Below are positions 1 through 11,153 of a stretch of 64,000 nt of DNA, piece by piece (position 1 is the stretch's first letter; every line of letters starts with the position of its first letter). The notes under the pieces were generated by a model. That model ran no database searches. It was not told the origin of the DNA and was given only the letters and a program-made list of their open reading frames with translations. The stretch is taken from contig QYAK01000034.1 in NCBI GenBank assembly GCA_003988795.1, positions 124,001-188,000 of the forward strand, read 5' to 3'. Made by a program: the position numbers and the translations under genes. The stretch is from Proliferodiscus dingleyae (Eukaryota; Ascomycota; Leotiomycetes; Helotiales; Lachnaceae).

Positions 1-329
1 AACTGCTGCTTTATGCTTTGGATAGACAGTCGTCGCCCTCGTCAAAAAGGTCAAGATGTCTGGCAGATTCGCTTAGCAGGATAGCGTTTCGGTGTGGCTG
101 GTGGGCCAAAGATGCACGGCAGCGAAAGGCTAACATCTTTTATATCTAAAAAGGGACGCGTAAATGGTATCGTGCTTTTCTTCTGTGACTTTCTTCTGGC
201 TTGGGTATAGCTCTTGCTATATCTCGGGATCTTCCCTCCGCCAACCCTACTACTCAAATACACGTTTTATACTTGTTATCTATCCGCATCCGTACATTGT
301 CTACGTATTTGTATCGGACTCTTTTTCCC
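1..329. other. 3' flank of the seryl-tRNA synthetase gene
   Basis: This stretch lies downstream of the SES1 stop codon. Open frames here are short and show no recognisable protein. It probably holds the 3' UTR of SES1 and part of an intergenic region that continues beyond the window. Confidence 0.5.
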
Positions 330-1994
330 TTACACCTTCAAATCCTTTAACTTCTCTGTGGCTCCAGTCGCACCACCTCCAACGGGTGCAACCTTAGGTT
401 TTGGGGCCTTATCAACCTTCCCCTTCGCCTTTTGCGACGTGGTATCTTTTGGTAGCTCCTTTGTGAACGGAATGAAATCTGGGGCACCTGGAAGATACTT
501 TCGAAGCGGCTCCGGAACGTTGAAACCCTAGACCCTATATTAGTAGATAGCAATTAAGCTCATCTAGAACATCCTCTTACCTCTTCCGTTTGGAAATTCT
601 CGAGCAGACAGCAGAGCGCTCTCTCGGTTGCGCAGAGTGTGGAATTGAGGGCGTGTACGTACTTCTTCCGAGCCTCCGTCTGTGTCTTGGTGCCATATCG
701 AATCTCAAGAGCTCTTGATTGATAGTCTGTGCAATTTGAGCAAGAGACAAGCTCCTTATACTCTCCTTGGAATGGGAACCAGGCTTCTAAATCGAACTTC
801 TTCGCTGCCGCATTATTCAAAGCCCCTGAAACAATGGCGACAACACGATAGGGAACTCCTAAAGATTTGTAGAACTCCTCAGAGATCGCGATCATGTCAT
901 CGAAGGCGTCCCATGACTTTTCGGGGTCAGTAAGAAGGAACTGCTCAATCTATTGCGGCAGTCATTAGTGGATAGGAATCAAAAAGGCCTCTGGAGTTCA
1001 TCTGACCTTCTCAAACTGATGCACGCGGAAGATACCCCATGCATCGCGGCCGTGAGAGCCAGCCTCTCTCCGGTAACATGAACTGAAACCTGCATATCTA
1101 ATAGGCAACTCTTTCCCAACTAGCCATTCATCCGCATGGAAAGCAGAAATCGGCTGTTCAGAGGTGGCAATCAGGTACTTGTCATTCTGCGCGTCACCAT
1201 CAACGACCTTGTAAAGCTCCTCGTCGAACTGCTCTAGCTGTGCCGTCTTGGCCATATAATCCTTTAACATGAACTGCGGCGTCTGCAGTGGGGTATACCC
1301 CTTTGAATCGAGGAACTCCAAGCCATAGTTGATTAATGCCTGGTTCAAGAAAACACCCCATTTGCGCAGGAAGTATCCACGGTGTCCAACTACCTTTACC
1401 CCTCGCTCTGGATCGTAGCCATCAAGTCTAGTAAGAACCTCGTGGTGTGAGAGCACGTCTCTTTTCTCGACCTTAACTCCCTCTGGTTGCCATGTCCGCT
1501 GTAGCTCGTTGAAATCCTGAAGTGAAGTCAGAAAACGACCATCATCCAACAAAGATCCTTAGCTGCATACCTCATTGTCGTTTACCAGGACAGAATCGTG
1601 CACAATATTACCAATAGTACCAATCTTCTTCTTCAGTACCACCTCTTTCTCCGCAGCGGAATCTAGCATCTCCTTCTTTCTTTTCTCAAGGTCAATCTTC
1701 TGCTTCAACAGGTCGTCCGCATTCTCCTTAGCCTTCTTCCGCGCACCGATTTCTTTTTGGACTTTGTTAATCTCGCTGCCAATTTGAGAGGCATCGTAGT
1801 TGGCTACCCGGCACCAATTAGCATCTGCAGTAGCTTAGAAACTGTCCATGTGTGGATTTACTTCTGCGGTGGTCCTCATATAACGCAATGACTTCGTCTA
1901 CCGCTTCTTCAGGAGCATAACGACGTCTCTGAGATTCTTTGATCCTCTGGGGATCTCCGCCCTCCTTAACAATGAAATCTTTAACGTCGAGCAT
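330..1994 (-). CDS. SES1: cytosolic seryl-tRNA synthetase
   Basis: Charges tRNA-Ser with serine in the cytosol (class II aminoacyl-tRNA synthetase). Exons, in transcript order: 1994-1862, 1803-1571, 1516-1007, 949-581 and 527-330, giving 480 residues, the normal length for the eukaryotic enzyme. The N-terminal part is the tRNA-binding coiled-coil arm starting MLDVKDF. The catalytic core carries motif 2 (FSSCYRREAGSHGRD ... FRVHQFEK) and motif 3 (LNSTLCATERALCCLLENFQ). The C-terminus is a lysine-rich tail (GKVDKAPKPKV) typical of eukaryotic cytosolic SerRS. Introns are 50-60 nt with standard GT-AG ends, and splicing restores the HQFEK-IEQF and TEE-GFNVPEP junctions known from the family. The start is the ATG at 1994, because the frame upstream offers only a non-ATG codon. 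Confidence 0.95.
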
Positions 1995-2708
1995 CGTGCG
2001 GTAAAGTGTGCTCTCCAAGCGCAAGTGATCAGTGAGTAGGGCGCGGAGATAACGAGGGTTCTATGTGTAGAAGCGGCTTGAGTCAGGCTGGAGTGTCGAA
2101 TGGTGACTGGGAAATTCCTCAGCCTTTCTGGCTTTGGTGGGGTTGTGCGAACCCCTCCCCTGCTTCCGCCTAGCGGGGGTGGTTACTCTGATGCAGCAGG
2201 TGGTCTAGGTCTTGCCTACACTTTCTTAAAATTGTATCGTGTTGTACTTTGACATTAGTAGTAGAGATGGGCTTCCACTTCAACTTTCAGAGCCTGGTGC
2301 CGAACCTGAATTGGTTTGTCGAATCTGTGCACGAGCTTCTTGAGCGCCTGCCATCTTAGAGTCGTGTTCTCAAACTATTGCACTCCGCGGCGCGAGCTCT
2401 TTTGAAAGCGGATCATCGATCTACGATGTCTCCTTAGTATGAAGGTGGTCAGCCATGGTAGGTATCTACCGCATCATACGTGAGTTGTGAAGTATGGTTC
2501 GGAGCTCTGGAGAGGCACCATGGTATTATTTGACTTGCTCGAACACATATTTATGTATATATCAAAGTTATCTTCATAACCCAAAATCTAAACGCCCTAG
2601 AGACCAAAATATTCCTCTACCAACGCCTCATGATGACACTGGCTCTGACCGTTCCGTCGATCCAGTCAAAGCTTCCATCCTCTGCTCCTGCACACCAACC
2701 GCACGACT
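1995..2708. other. intergenic region between SES1 and RHB1
   Basis: About 0.7 kb holding the SES1 promoter and 5' UTR and the 3' UTR of the Rheb gene. I see no conserved open frame, tRNA or clear repeat in it. Confidence 0.5.
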
Positions 2709-3525
2709 TCACATCAGCTGGCAGCCCTTACCCCCGGTTGGCTCGTTGGGATTCTGTGACTTCTCAATCTGGCCTACCATCAATTCGAAGGCTTTGGTGA
2801 CATTCTCATTGTACCGGGCGCTTGCCTCGGTCCAGGCACAGTTGAACTCCTCAGCCTGCTTCTTGCCAGCCTCGGCAGTGACCTGCCGTTGCTCTGGCCG
2901 CAGATCGCTCTTGTTCCCTACAATCACCATAGGAACCCATTCTGAGCCCTGGGCACGCGCTGTTAGCTCGTCTCGTCTGCCCCAAGAAATGGTCGAGAAA
3001 TTTACCAGATGGCCCAAGATCTTCTCCCGGATGACGTTGATCATCTCGAAGGATTGCTCTGAAGCTACCGAGTACACCAACATGTACCCATGTATTCCAA
3101 TGAAGTGTTTGGAGTTGAGGATACTGTACTCATCCTAGTGATCTCGTTGTCAGCAAGATAATCCCGTCCCGCTATTTTTGCTCCAGGAGCATGTGATCAT
3201 GCAGGGGATCTCTAAAGGAGAGAAGCGTCAAAGGAGTGAGGGTTCTATATCTGACCTGACCCGCTGTATCAATGATCTCGGTGGCAAACTCCTGCCCTTT
3301 ATACTTGATGACTTTGCTGAACGTATTCTCGATGGTTGGATAGTAGCTTTCCACGAAGTGGCCGTCCACGAACTGAACCGTGAGCGAGGATTTCCCTGTA
3401 CCTGTGAGCTTTCCCGTTTTTTTTTTCCTGGCTACGCTACATGACACCGTGCTGTGCGTCTATCACTCACCCACAGATCGGCTGCCAACAATGGCGATCT
3501 TGCGCTGCTTTGGTGGTGCAGGCAT
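2709..3525 (-). CDS. RHB1: Rheb-type small GTPase
   Basis: Ras-family GTPase of the Rheb branch, which activates TORC1 and affects basic amino acid uptake in fungi. Exons: 3525-3471, 3395-3256, 3134-3006 and 2948-2709, total 187 residues, the usual Rheb length. The P-loop reads GSRSVGKSS (the Rheb-typical Arg in place of the Ras Gly), followed by switch I/effector PTIENTF, G3 DTAGQDEY, G4 GNKSDL, G5 SAR-like EASARYNENV, and a C-terminal CaaX box CQLM for farnesylation. The first intron splits the P-loop glycine codon. The second intron (3135-3255, 121 nt) is longer than the others. Splicing was chosen to restore AGQ-DEYS and GHL-GSEW, which are conserved in the family. Confidence 0.95.
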
Positions 3526-4630
3526 CGCGAGCCTGAAAGCCGTCTGGACAGAAACCTGGCTTTCCTGTCGGTTGCCAGACAAGTTCTTGAATGATGAGGG
3601 GGACGGGGAAAAGGAAGGGGAAATTCGAGGCAATGCTGTTCGCGGCGTCGGGCTAACGTTGGGCACCCACCGCACCAAAATAGACCGAGTTCGATAGAAC
3701 TAGAACTACTGTACTGTAGACTGTACAGCACCTCTCCGCGAGGCTGGGAGGGGGAGGGGGAGTACGGTAGAGCACAATAAAGTACAGTAAAGTACTGTAC
3801 AGTCGGAGAGGGTGTAGGTACCTAAAGTACTGTCTGTATCTAGGTACGGTAGATACATAGTCCTGGTGCTGTATACTAGCTCGAAGAAAAGGGCGCCAGG
3901 CCAACTGCACTCTGCACTCTGCACTTGGCTTGTCTTTAGCCGGGCCTGCAGCGGACAGGGGCAGGGGCAGAAAGAGAGAGACCACACCATAAAAGTGTGG
4001 TACTGTATGGTGCTAGACTGTAACTGTACTATACCCATTCTACCTAGTTCTCCTAGTTCTCCTAAGTATATATAGTACAGTATGTAGTAAGTGCTGCACA
4101 TGTGCTGTACTGTACATAATAGTAGGTAGCCACTTTTCCTAACAGAAGAGAACTAGTTTCAATATTTCTTGCCCTCTCGAGCCATCCATAAACGCCCGCA
4201 TCCTGCAACGGCCAGGGGAACAATCGGGCTCTGATCAATTACATGTGCCGGGAAGCCTTCCAGTGCCTCCCGGGTCCCAATGTTTGAGATTGGATGTGCC
4301 TCTCACATCCGCGTAGGGCTAGAAGTCTGGTATTCTGCCAAAAAGGGCCCAAAGGCCCAAGATTCGCTGCCTGATGTGGAGGGAACCCGCAGTTAGAGGC
4401 AACTCGGGACGTAAATCATAAATTTTGCATTTGTAAATCGGCTACTCAGCGCCGCTATCGCATACAAACTCCTGGGAAAGTAGAGGGGTATATGTCAAAG
4501 ATCCATACTGGTCTCTCAAGATATCTTTGTTTAAACTGCCAAACGCCATCGCCGTAGGATCCAGGACTTATGCTACCCGTCGCTGGACCGTACTCGCCCG
4601 CTTCCTCATAATGGCCCCCCCTAGATGTCC
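3526..4630. other. intergenic region upstream of RHB1
   Basis: About 1.1 kb between the Rheb start and the Wapl stop. The Rheb-proximal half (3700-4125) is dense in TACTGTA/TACAGTA motifs and short purine runs (described separately). The Wapl-proximal half shows no coding signal and probably holds the Wapl 3' UTR. Confidence 0.5.
3700..4125. repeat. cluster of TACTGTA/TACAGTA palindromic motifs upstream of RHB1
   Basis: Short palindrome-like units TACTGTA, TACAGTA and GTACTGTACAG recur at about 3707-3731, 3782-3803, 4071-4083 and 4105-4117. GGGAGG-type purine runs and a 3900-3925 run of repeated CTCTGCA lie between them. The cluster sits 0.2-0.6 kb upstream of the Rheb start. The same motif appears in the FUR1/Wapl promoter, upstream of SUR1 and at 52.97 kb. 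Function is unknown: it may be a regulatory element or the remains of simple-repeat expansion. Confidence 0.6.
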
Positions 4631-7426
4631 TCAGTGTCCTACGTACCTTGAAGCATCCAGTCTATTCACAAGGTTTTCTAACCGTTCCGTCAATCCAGAC
4701 TGCGGTTGATGTCCGTCGGCATCTGCCGCAATAAGATCATCTACAGTCCTATGATGGCCAATGAATTCTTCAATTGAAGCTACTAAGGGCCGCAAAGACT
4801 TCTTTGGATATCGGTTCCGAATGCGATCCGAGATTACAGGAAGAAGGCACAGGTATCCAAGCAGAACGGAGAGGTACCCAAATGCAACGTTCTTCTGGGT
4901 CTCTTCCACGGATTCCGCCTAAATGATACATTAGCGTTTACTCCAGCCCTAGCCCCTGGGTTCAATTCTGCTTACCTCAGAGGTCCTCTCTTGATTGTCC
5001 GTGAAGATCTGTATCATGCCTTCTAACGGGTCACTCGAACCCCCTTGAAGGCTCTGTACAGACTGCCTGGCAGCTGAGCTCCATTCAGCAAAATTGATCA
5101 TTACGCCAAGGATGAGGATCAGGTGATCCATCGAGATCGAGAAGTCTTCCTCTGTCATGAGTTTTGAGACTTGCTCGAACTTGGCGACAATAGCTCTACC
5201 CATAGCAGACATCAAGACCTTCTCAGCAAAGACGTCCGACGCCTTCGAATTGTTATTCGTGACGTTGAGGGTAAGCCGTAAGATTAAGACCTGTAAGACC
5301 CCAAAATTATGAATTGGTGTCGTCAGTGCAACTTGAAGCGCATCTGCTATGATGGGCAGGTACTGAACAATCCAAATGTTTTCATCATGAACTGTCCGGG
5401 CTGTGATAGAGTGGGACTCCAACGCGGAAAGTACCAGATAAAAGTCAATTGACTGCTGTTCTTTTGAAAAATCCCATGAGCTTTCGTCCGCTTCGTGCTT
5501 TAAAATGGTAAAGAGCTTAGTCGTCAATTCTTTGGAAAATATGTCATTGCCATTTCCGGCTTCTCTTGTTTGTCTGACCATAAGCTCCAGGCATTTCAAT
5601 GCCATCGTACGTGGTGACGCATTTTGAGGTTTCAGATCTTCCCACAAGGGTAAATCTCGAAGGTAATCGTGGTAGTCTAACAGCATCTTTTGGCTGAGTT
5701 TTGTCATATTGCTCTTGCGCTCCTTGGCGAGTGAGACTATGCCTGCTTGGAAGTCGAGGAGGCGAATGAGCAACCTTGCAATTCCTTGTCGACGGAGCTG
5801 AGGTACTATGTGTGGAACATTGCCCTCCACAAATACAATCGAAAGCAACGATACCAAGATATACCCAGAGAAAATATCAGTTTCTTGACCGAGGTGCATG
5901 AATAATCTTTGTTCAACAGCATTAGCGCGAAATTGCCGCGCAAAGTTTCTATCCTTCATCTGATTTGCCATGTCTAAGAGACCTGATCTCCTCATAGATG
6001 TTTGCGAAGCATCAGGGCTGCCAATGCGGTCAAGAAGATCATCAACCTCGTCCAAAAATCGACTGTTTGCGCCAGCCTGTCTCAGCTCATGCACATTTCG
6101 GACAGCGACGCCTTTGTCACCCTCATCTTCATCATCTTCATGAAAGCTAGCCAGCGGCTGGAGTGTCGGTATTGAGCCTCGTCGGTGGACCCTGCCCTGA
6201 GAGACTGGCACAGACTGCACCGGCATATCTAATGCCAGCTGCTTCATAAGGTCTTCCTCGGCCAGCATAGATCGTTGTCTGCTGTATGTGATCTTCGGTC
6301 CAGCGTTCTGAGCACCCTGACTGCCCGAAGCTAGAGACGCAGCGTTAGGCTCGGGCACAACGCTCTGACTTCTTGACAACTCTGTGCTAATATTTGGAGG
6401 ATCAAGAATCATTTCTACATCTGTCATAGGCTCTGATCTGCCGTCCTCCGAGTTGTCCTCATCGGAGCTCTCGTCCCGCGTGACTTGCTCGACAAGGGAA
6501 TCGATCAGTCTGCGACGGGGCAAAATTGGACGACTTTGGTATAGTTGTTTCGTCACGCCCGTCGGTTTCACTCTTACTGTTCCGTAGCCTCGTGATGGAG
6601 ACTTGTTCGTAGATTTTTGATCTGCGTGTTTTAACTCGCTAGTCATACCTGGGGCCGCTTCCTGGATATCTGTAGTATCTAGAAGACCTTGCCACATTTT
6701 GAGACCTCTAGGAGATATATATTCCGCATTCGGGTCCAAATCTGCCATGTCCATATCGATGAGTTGAGGTGTAGGTGTAATAGAACGGACTGTTTTGTTT
6801 TGTGTAAGGCTGGCTTCTTTCGTTGCGAGTGCCATCCCTCTCTCGGTCGCCTCCACCTTGGGCTTCGGTCGTGCTACCATTGTGCTCGTGTGCACTTTCT
6901 CTTGTGATCTACGTTTGGTAGAAGCTGCATTTGCGGTCGTGCTAGGCTTGCCCACAAGGATCTTTGATGGAAGCGGCTTGACTGATGACTTGGGTGCTGG
7001 AGATAATTTCAGCCTCTTCCTGCTCTCATTGTTTTCTATTCGTATCTCCGGCACTTCCTTCGGACTGGTCTTCTTTGTAGGTCGGGTCAAAGTGGGTTTT
7101 GGGTTGGGCTTTGCTGGCTTAAACGTGGGCGGGCCAGCCCCGTCATCGTTATCGCTCAGAGGTACGTCAAAGATGTCTTCTGAGGTCGGGTGGGAGGGCG
7201 AAGCTAGCTGCGAGATGGATTTATCACGAGTGCTTCCCAGGCGTGCGGCCTTCGGGGAAGACGGACGTGATTCTGGTGACCCGGGCGTATGCTGCGCATC
7301 TGGTGTATGCGACTTACTGGCCAGTGATGTGAAGTTATACTCAGGTATACGCCTCCGCACAGCCTTGCCATAAGTAGCCATCTTCTTCCTAGGGGGCGCG
7401 CCCGCACCGCCGTGGAGGGTGGCCAT
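4631..7426 (-). CDS. WPL1: Wapl/Rad61-family cohesin release factor
   Basis: Nuclear protein that, with Pds5, opens the cohesin ring and removes it from chromatin. Two exons, 7426-4976 and 4918-4631, give about 912 residues. The N-terminus has the conserved fungal element TYGKAVRRRIPEYNF followed by a long basic, serine/proline-rich disordered region (to about residue 480). The C-terminal half is the helical Wapl domain (NVAFGYLSVLLGYLCL near the end, then LRPLVASIEEFIGHH). The start could be the ATG at 7426 or the one at 7381; the frame upstream lacks a convincing ATG. The terminal residues after RLDAS are uncertain, because a GTACGT donor there could lead to one more tiny exon. It is divergent from FUR1. 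Confidence 0.88.
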
Positions 7427-7946
7427 TGTCAGAATGCAGAGGAGGTGGTACAGTCTCTGCTCGAGTCGTCTGGAGGCAGCGAGTCCTGCCCACGGTTGGG
7501 GCACAGCGAGTGACTCCAGGTCTTCAGAAGCAGGCCATAGCGTGCTTGGTTGCTGGGAAAGGTATGCGGCCTGGTCTGCGCGGGAGAAGAAGTGAGGTTC
7601 GTGATTCGTGGCTTATGAGTGGTTTGTAAGTTGCGGTTCGTGGATGCGAACCGGGATGTTGATGTCAATAAACAGGAAGGCGACGTTAACGAGCTCCGAG
7701 TCCGTGGTCGGGGAGTGGCACAATATCAAGAAAGATGCTCCTTTCTTTATCTTACACAGTACTGTAAGATGATGCAGGGGGCCGCAACAGATCCAAGACG
7801 GGATGCGAAGAAAGACCGGCTCCCCGTTGATCAGGGGGGGGGAGAGATGGATCCCGGACTTGAAGGCGTTGCAATGGAGACTAGAACTACGCAGGCAGTT
7901 TTGTTTTGTATACTCCGCCAGCCCGGTACTCGAAATCACAGGTGCA

Positions 7947-7994
7947 GGTACACGTACACGTACAGGTGAAGGTGAAGGTGAAGGTGAAGGTTGC
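7947..7994. repeat. tandem simple repeats (ACGTAC then GGTGAA units)
   Basis: Two to three ACGTAC-type units run directly into about five GGTGAA hexamers. Frames through it encode only repetitive peptides and no conserved protein, so it is a microsatellite in the Wapl/FUR1 promoter region. Confidence 0.8.
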
Positions 7995-8039
7995 GCTTAG
8001 CTGCAATGGCATCGCGCCTGCATTTCCGCGGCCCGGGAC

Positions 8040-8132
8040 GTTTAGTACAACAATATACAGTATGAATACGAAGTACTGTACAGTAACTTGGTACTTGTAC
8101 GTTGTACATGTACATGTACATGTATATTCTTA
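8040..8132. repeat. TACTGTA / TACATG palindromic repeat cluster
   Basis: TAGTACAA, TATACAGTATG and GTACTGTACAGTAA are followed by three TACATG units. Most of the tract is self-complementary, so it could form hairpins. It lies about 0.55-0.65 kb upstream of the FUR1 start codon. A further ACAGTACTGTA is at 7756-7766 and ATACTGTACC is near 8344. Confidence 0.7.
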
Positions 8133-8230
8133 CATTGCAGCGCAGTAGGGTCTGATGACTCAGCCTCAGGCTTAGGTCACCAGTCGAAGAAGTATCTGGT
8201 CTGGCCTGGGCTGGCCTGGGAAGGGAAGGT

Positions 8231-8322
8231 ACGATAGGGCACGATAGGGCACGATAGGGCAGGGGCCAGGGGCCAGGGCAGAGTAGAGATACGATACCTA
8301 CCCACCCCACCCCACCCAACCC
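8231..8322. repeat. decamer triplicate plus CCCAC run
   Basis: The decamer ACGATAGGGC occurs three times in tandem at 8231-8260, followed by two GGGGCCA units and, at 8301-8322, a CCCAC run. It lies 0.35-0.45 kb upstream of FUR1. It could be a nucleosome-free promoter element or neutral repeat expansion. Confidence 0.75.
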
Positions 8323-8682
8323 TTAGCTACGTAATAAGAATCATACTGTACCTACTCAGGTAAGTAGGAATTTCACAATCGTCCACACATCGTGTCACGA
8401 GATCAATATCTGTCCTCGAATTCATTGTCATACTCCTTCTACATTCTTTTCCATGCCATACCATCAGATAGGTCCACTATATACCATTGTGTCTTCCTGC
8501 TTTCCCACTCATTCCAAGCATTGAGTCTTTCACAAAGCTGGAACTGGCGTCGTCAAGGTCTCAACACACTTGTTGCTGTCTTCTTCACCTTCTCCACCTG
8601 GACAACAAGCCTAGCGCTTGAGCCTCTATTGGGGTCTCTGGATATTCTCTGAAATAACCACAGAAGATTGGCCTGGTCAGAG

Positions 8683-9659
8683 ATGGCTTCCTCGGTGGAT
8701 TCTCCCAAACAGTGCGTGGGCCCAGACTACCGCCCAGAGAAGCAGAAACCCATAGCCACAGTCTCGACAGCCGTGCCGTTTGAGAATGTACACACGCTGC
8801 CCCAGACTCCCCAACTCATTGCTCTCTTGACGTGGGTCCACCAACCCATCAACCCACCTGCGATCTGTGGCCCTGCTTTGCTAACTCGCTCGCCTCGGTA
8901 GTATGATAAGAGACAAGAACACCGAACGAGCAGACTTCATCTTCTACTCCAACCGCATCATTAGATTGCTTGTTGAGGAGGGCCTCAATCACCTTCCGGT
9001 TGTGGAGCACACCATCACAACCCCCGTCGGCCGCACCTATGCTGGCCTTATGTTCCAGGGCAAGATCTGTGGCGTGTCCATCATGAGAGCTGGAGAGGCC
9101 ATGGAGCAGGCGCTCCGTGAATGCTGCCGTTCCGTGAGAATTGGCAAGATACTAATCCAGCGGGATGAGGAGACGTCAATGCCAAAGCTTTTCTATGATA
9201 AGCTACCCGAGGACATTGCAAATCGATGGGTCCTGTTGCTGGACCCAATGTTTGCTACAGGTAAGCTATTCTGCGGAGCAGGAGAATGTAGAGGAAGAAG
9301 TCGAGTAGAGAGACTAAGAAAATTCCCGTAGGAGGCTCAGCAATCATGGCTGTCGAGGTCTTGAAATCTCGCGGCGTACCAGAAGATCGAATATTATTCC
9401 TGAATCTCATTGCCAGCCCGGAAGGAGTTGAGAATTTTGCCAAGAAGTTTCCCAAGTTAAGGGTCATCACAGCATTCATAGATCAGGTAAGCAAAATCTG
9501 CAGACGGGGCGGCTCCCAAGCTAATCATCACCGCAGGGCCTCGACGAGAAGAAGTGAGTTTTTCAGTGAGCACTTGAAAGTGGCCATCCGCTAACCTACA
9601 TCGCAAGTTATATTGTACCAGGTCTGGGAGATTTTGGTGACAGATTCTACACCATGTAG
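8683..9659 (+). CDS. FUR1: uracil phosphoribosyltransferase
   Basis: Converts uracil and PRPP to UMP (pyrimidine salvage), and supplies the first step of the URC uracil-catabolism route in fungi. Exons: 8683-8831, 8902-9260, 9332-9486, 9537-9553 (only 17 nt) and 9608-9659, total 243 residues, the expected length. The PRPP-binding loop reads LLLDPMFATGGSA near residues 161-173. The uracil-binding end is YIVPGLGDFGDRFYTM at the C-terminus. NRIIRLLVEEGLNHLPV is the conserved N-terminal helix. ATG 8683 is the first ATG in frame; codons upstream of it are non-ATG. The gene sits 1.5 kb from URC1 with ELF1 between them. Confidence 0.95.
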
Positions 9660-9872
9660 AAGGAGGAAGGCTGTATTTTATTGTTGATCATTTCAGCAGT
9701 TTGTGAGGCTGCAGCAACTAGCTGCACCAGCATTGACTAACATGCTCACCCTTACATAGTAATTATGGGAGGTCAGGGAATTGACTCTTCATGTAGTCGT
9801 TTGGTAGAATCGTCCATTTTATGTCCCCTCACAACGCCGTCAAACCTCCAAACTCCAGCTCCGTGAAATGCC

Positions 9873-10490
9873 TCAATATTCGTCGTCCGCAACGACGCCC
9901 TCCCCACCGTAGCCACCCCCATCCTCATCCTCATCATCCCCTAGAATATCTGGGAGGTCCTCGTCATCATCGTCGTCGACCATGCCCTTCCCACCACTCG
10001 GTCTGCCAGCAACAGGAGCGCGCGCGGGAGCGAAGCCGCCATCGACCTCGCCGTGGTCCTTGGCCACTGTGTCGCAAGCATCAACCCACTCGGAATAGAC
10101 GTCGACAGCCGCTGAGAGGTCTTTGCCTGTGTCAGCTTTGTACGCACGCGCGCGAGCTGCGAGGGGAGGGAAATCTCACAGTTGATGGCACATTGGAACT
10201 GCTGGCTGCATACCTTGCAGGATAGGTTTCCGACGCCACCTTTCTTGTCGATGTCAACGGTGACTGAGTTTTCGTGATTGCAGAAAAGACATGGGAATGT
10301 CTTTGGTAAAGGCTCGTTCTGTGCGCCATGTCAACAAAGCCGTGCAGGCGCCCGGCTGAGGTTGAGGCGTGAGGTGTAAAGCTATACCTTTTTCTTGCCC
10401 TGAGGCTTCTTTGCAGCCTTCTTGCGTTTTCCCTAGAAAGAACGTCTTAGGCACTGTGCACATCCGGAGCAAAAGGCTTGTTCTTACCAT
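9873..10490 (-). CDS. ELF1: transcription elongation factor Elf1
   Basis: Small zinc-binding chromatin protein that travels with RNA polymerase II during elongation. Exons: 10490-10488 (the ATG alone), 10432-10388, 10318-10180 and 10120-9873, total 144 residues. The basic N-terminus GKRKKAAKKPQGKKK is the family hallmark. It is followed by the four-cysteine zinc ribbon (FPCLFCNHE ... LSCKVC), the YLSAAVDVYSEWVDACD helix, and a long acidic tail rich in Asp/Glu, which is common in fungal Elf1. The gene runs convergent to FUR1 (213 bp between stops) and divergent from URC1. Confidence 0.93.
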
Positions 10491-11153
10491 GTTATCTGCG
10501 GTTGCGACGTGAGCCCGAAGATCAAGGAGCGTAGATCATCGAGTGCAGTATAAGAACTACTGTCTTGTCGTATATACCCAGCGACGCCACACATGCAGGG
10601 GAGCATGGAACAGCCATTGAGTGCGGTGCTGGAACCAGGCATATTCATGCCTGAGGACCTAATTGAGGCACAAACATTTCTACACGGGCCATCGGCGTCG
10701 ACATCGGTATTGATCACAAAGACTCACACCCGGGGGTATGCTTAGTAATATTAGTACTAGCACTAGTATGATATAGCCCCTCGGCTCCTTATCCTTCTCC
10801 TTATCGGCATCGACAACGTAACGTTCGTGAAAATAAGCTGCTGCTGCTGGCGAGCTGCGTTGGGAGAAGAGACTCAGATCACGGAAGAAAAAGGACACAA
10901 TTATCTGTGGTGCGAGATCCATTAGGGGACTTCGCTGGACAACCTCACAACAGCTGCACAAAACATTCCAGTGTGAGAGCATCGCCGACTAGACTTGTCC
11001 TTGTCGTTCTCAGATAAAGAACCACCCAAATATCCCACTTCTCTAGGGTCCACCGGGTCTTCTAGGCTCAGGCGACTCATCTCTATCATCTCCATATCCT
11101 CCATCTTCTCCGTTGGAACTCTCGCTGCACCATCGACCCTCCGTAGAAGCAAG
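10491..11153. other. divergent promoter region between ELF1 and URC1
   Basis: About 660 bp serving both ELF1 (leftward) and URC1 (rightward). It contains no conserved open frame. The 80 bp before the URC1 ATG are C/T-rich, as is common for fungal transcription starts. Confidence 0.5.

Larger units (their letters stand above)
7427..8682. other. divergent intergenic region between Wapl and FUR1
   Basis: About 1.26 kb holding two promoters. It is unusually rich in simple repeats: GGTGAA units, TACATG units, TACTGTA motifs, a decamer repeated three times and a CCCAC run (listed separately). A pyrimidine-rich stretch (8420-8530) probably marks the FUR1 transcription start and 5' UTR. No conserved protein is encoded. 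Confidence 0.5.
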
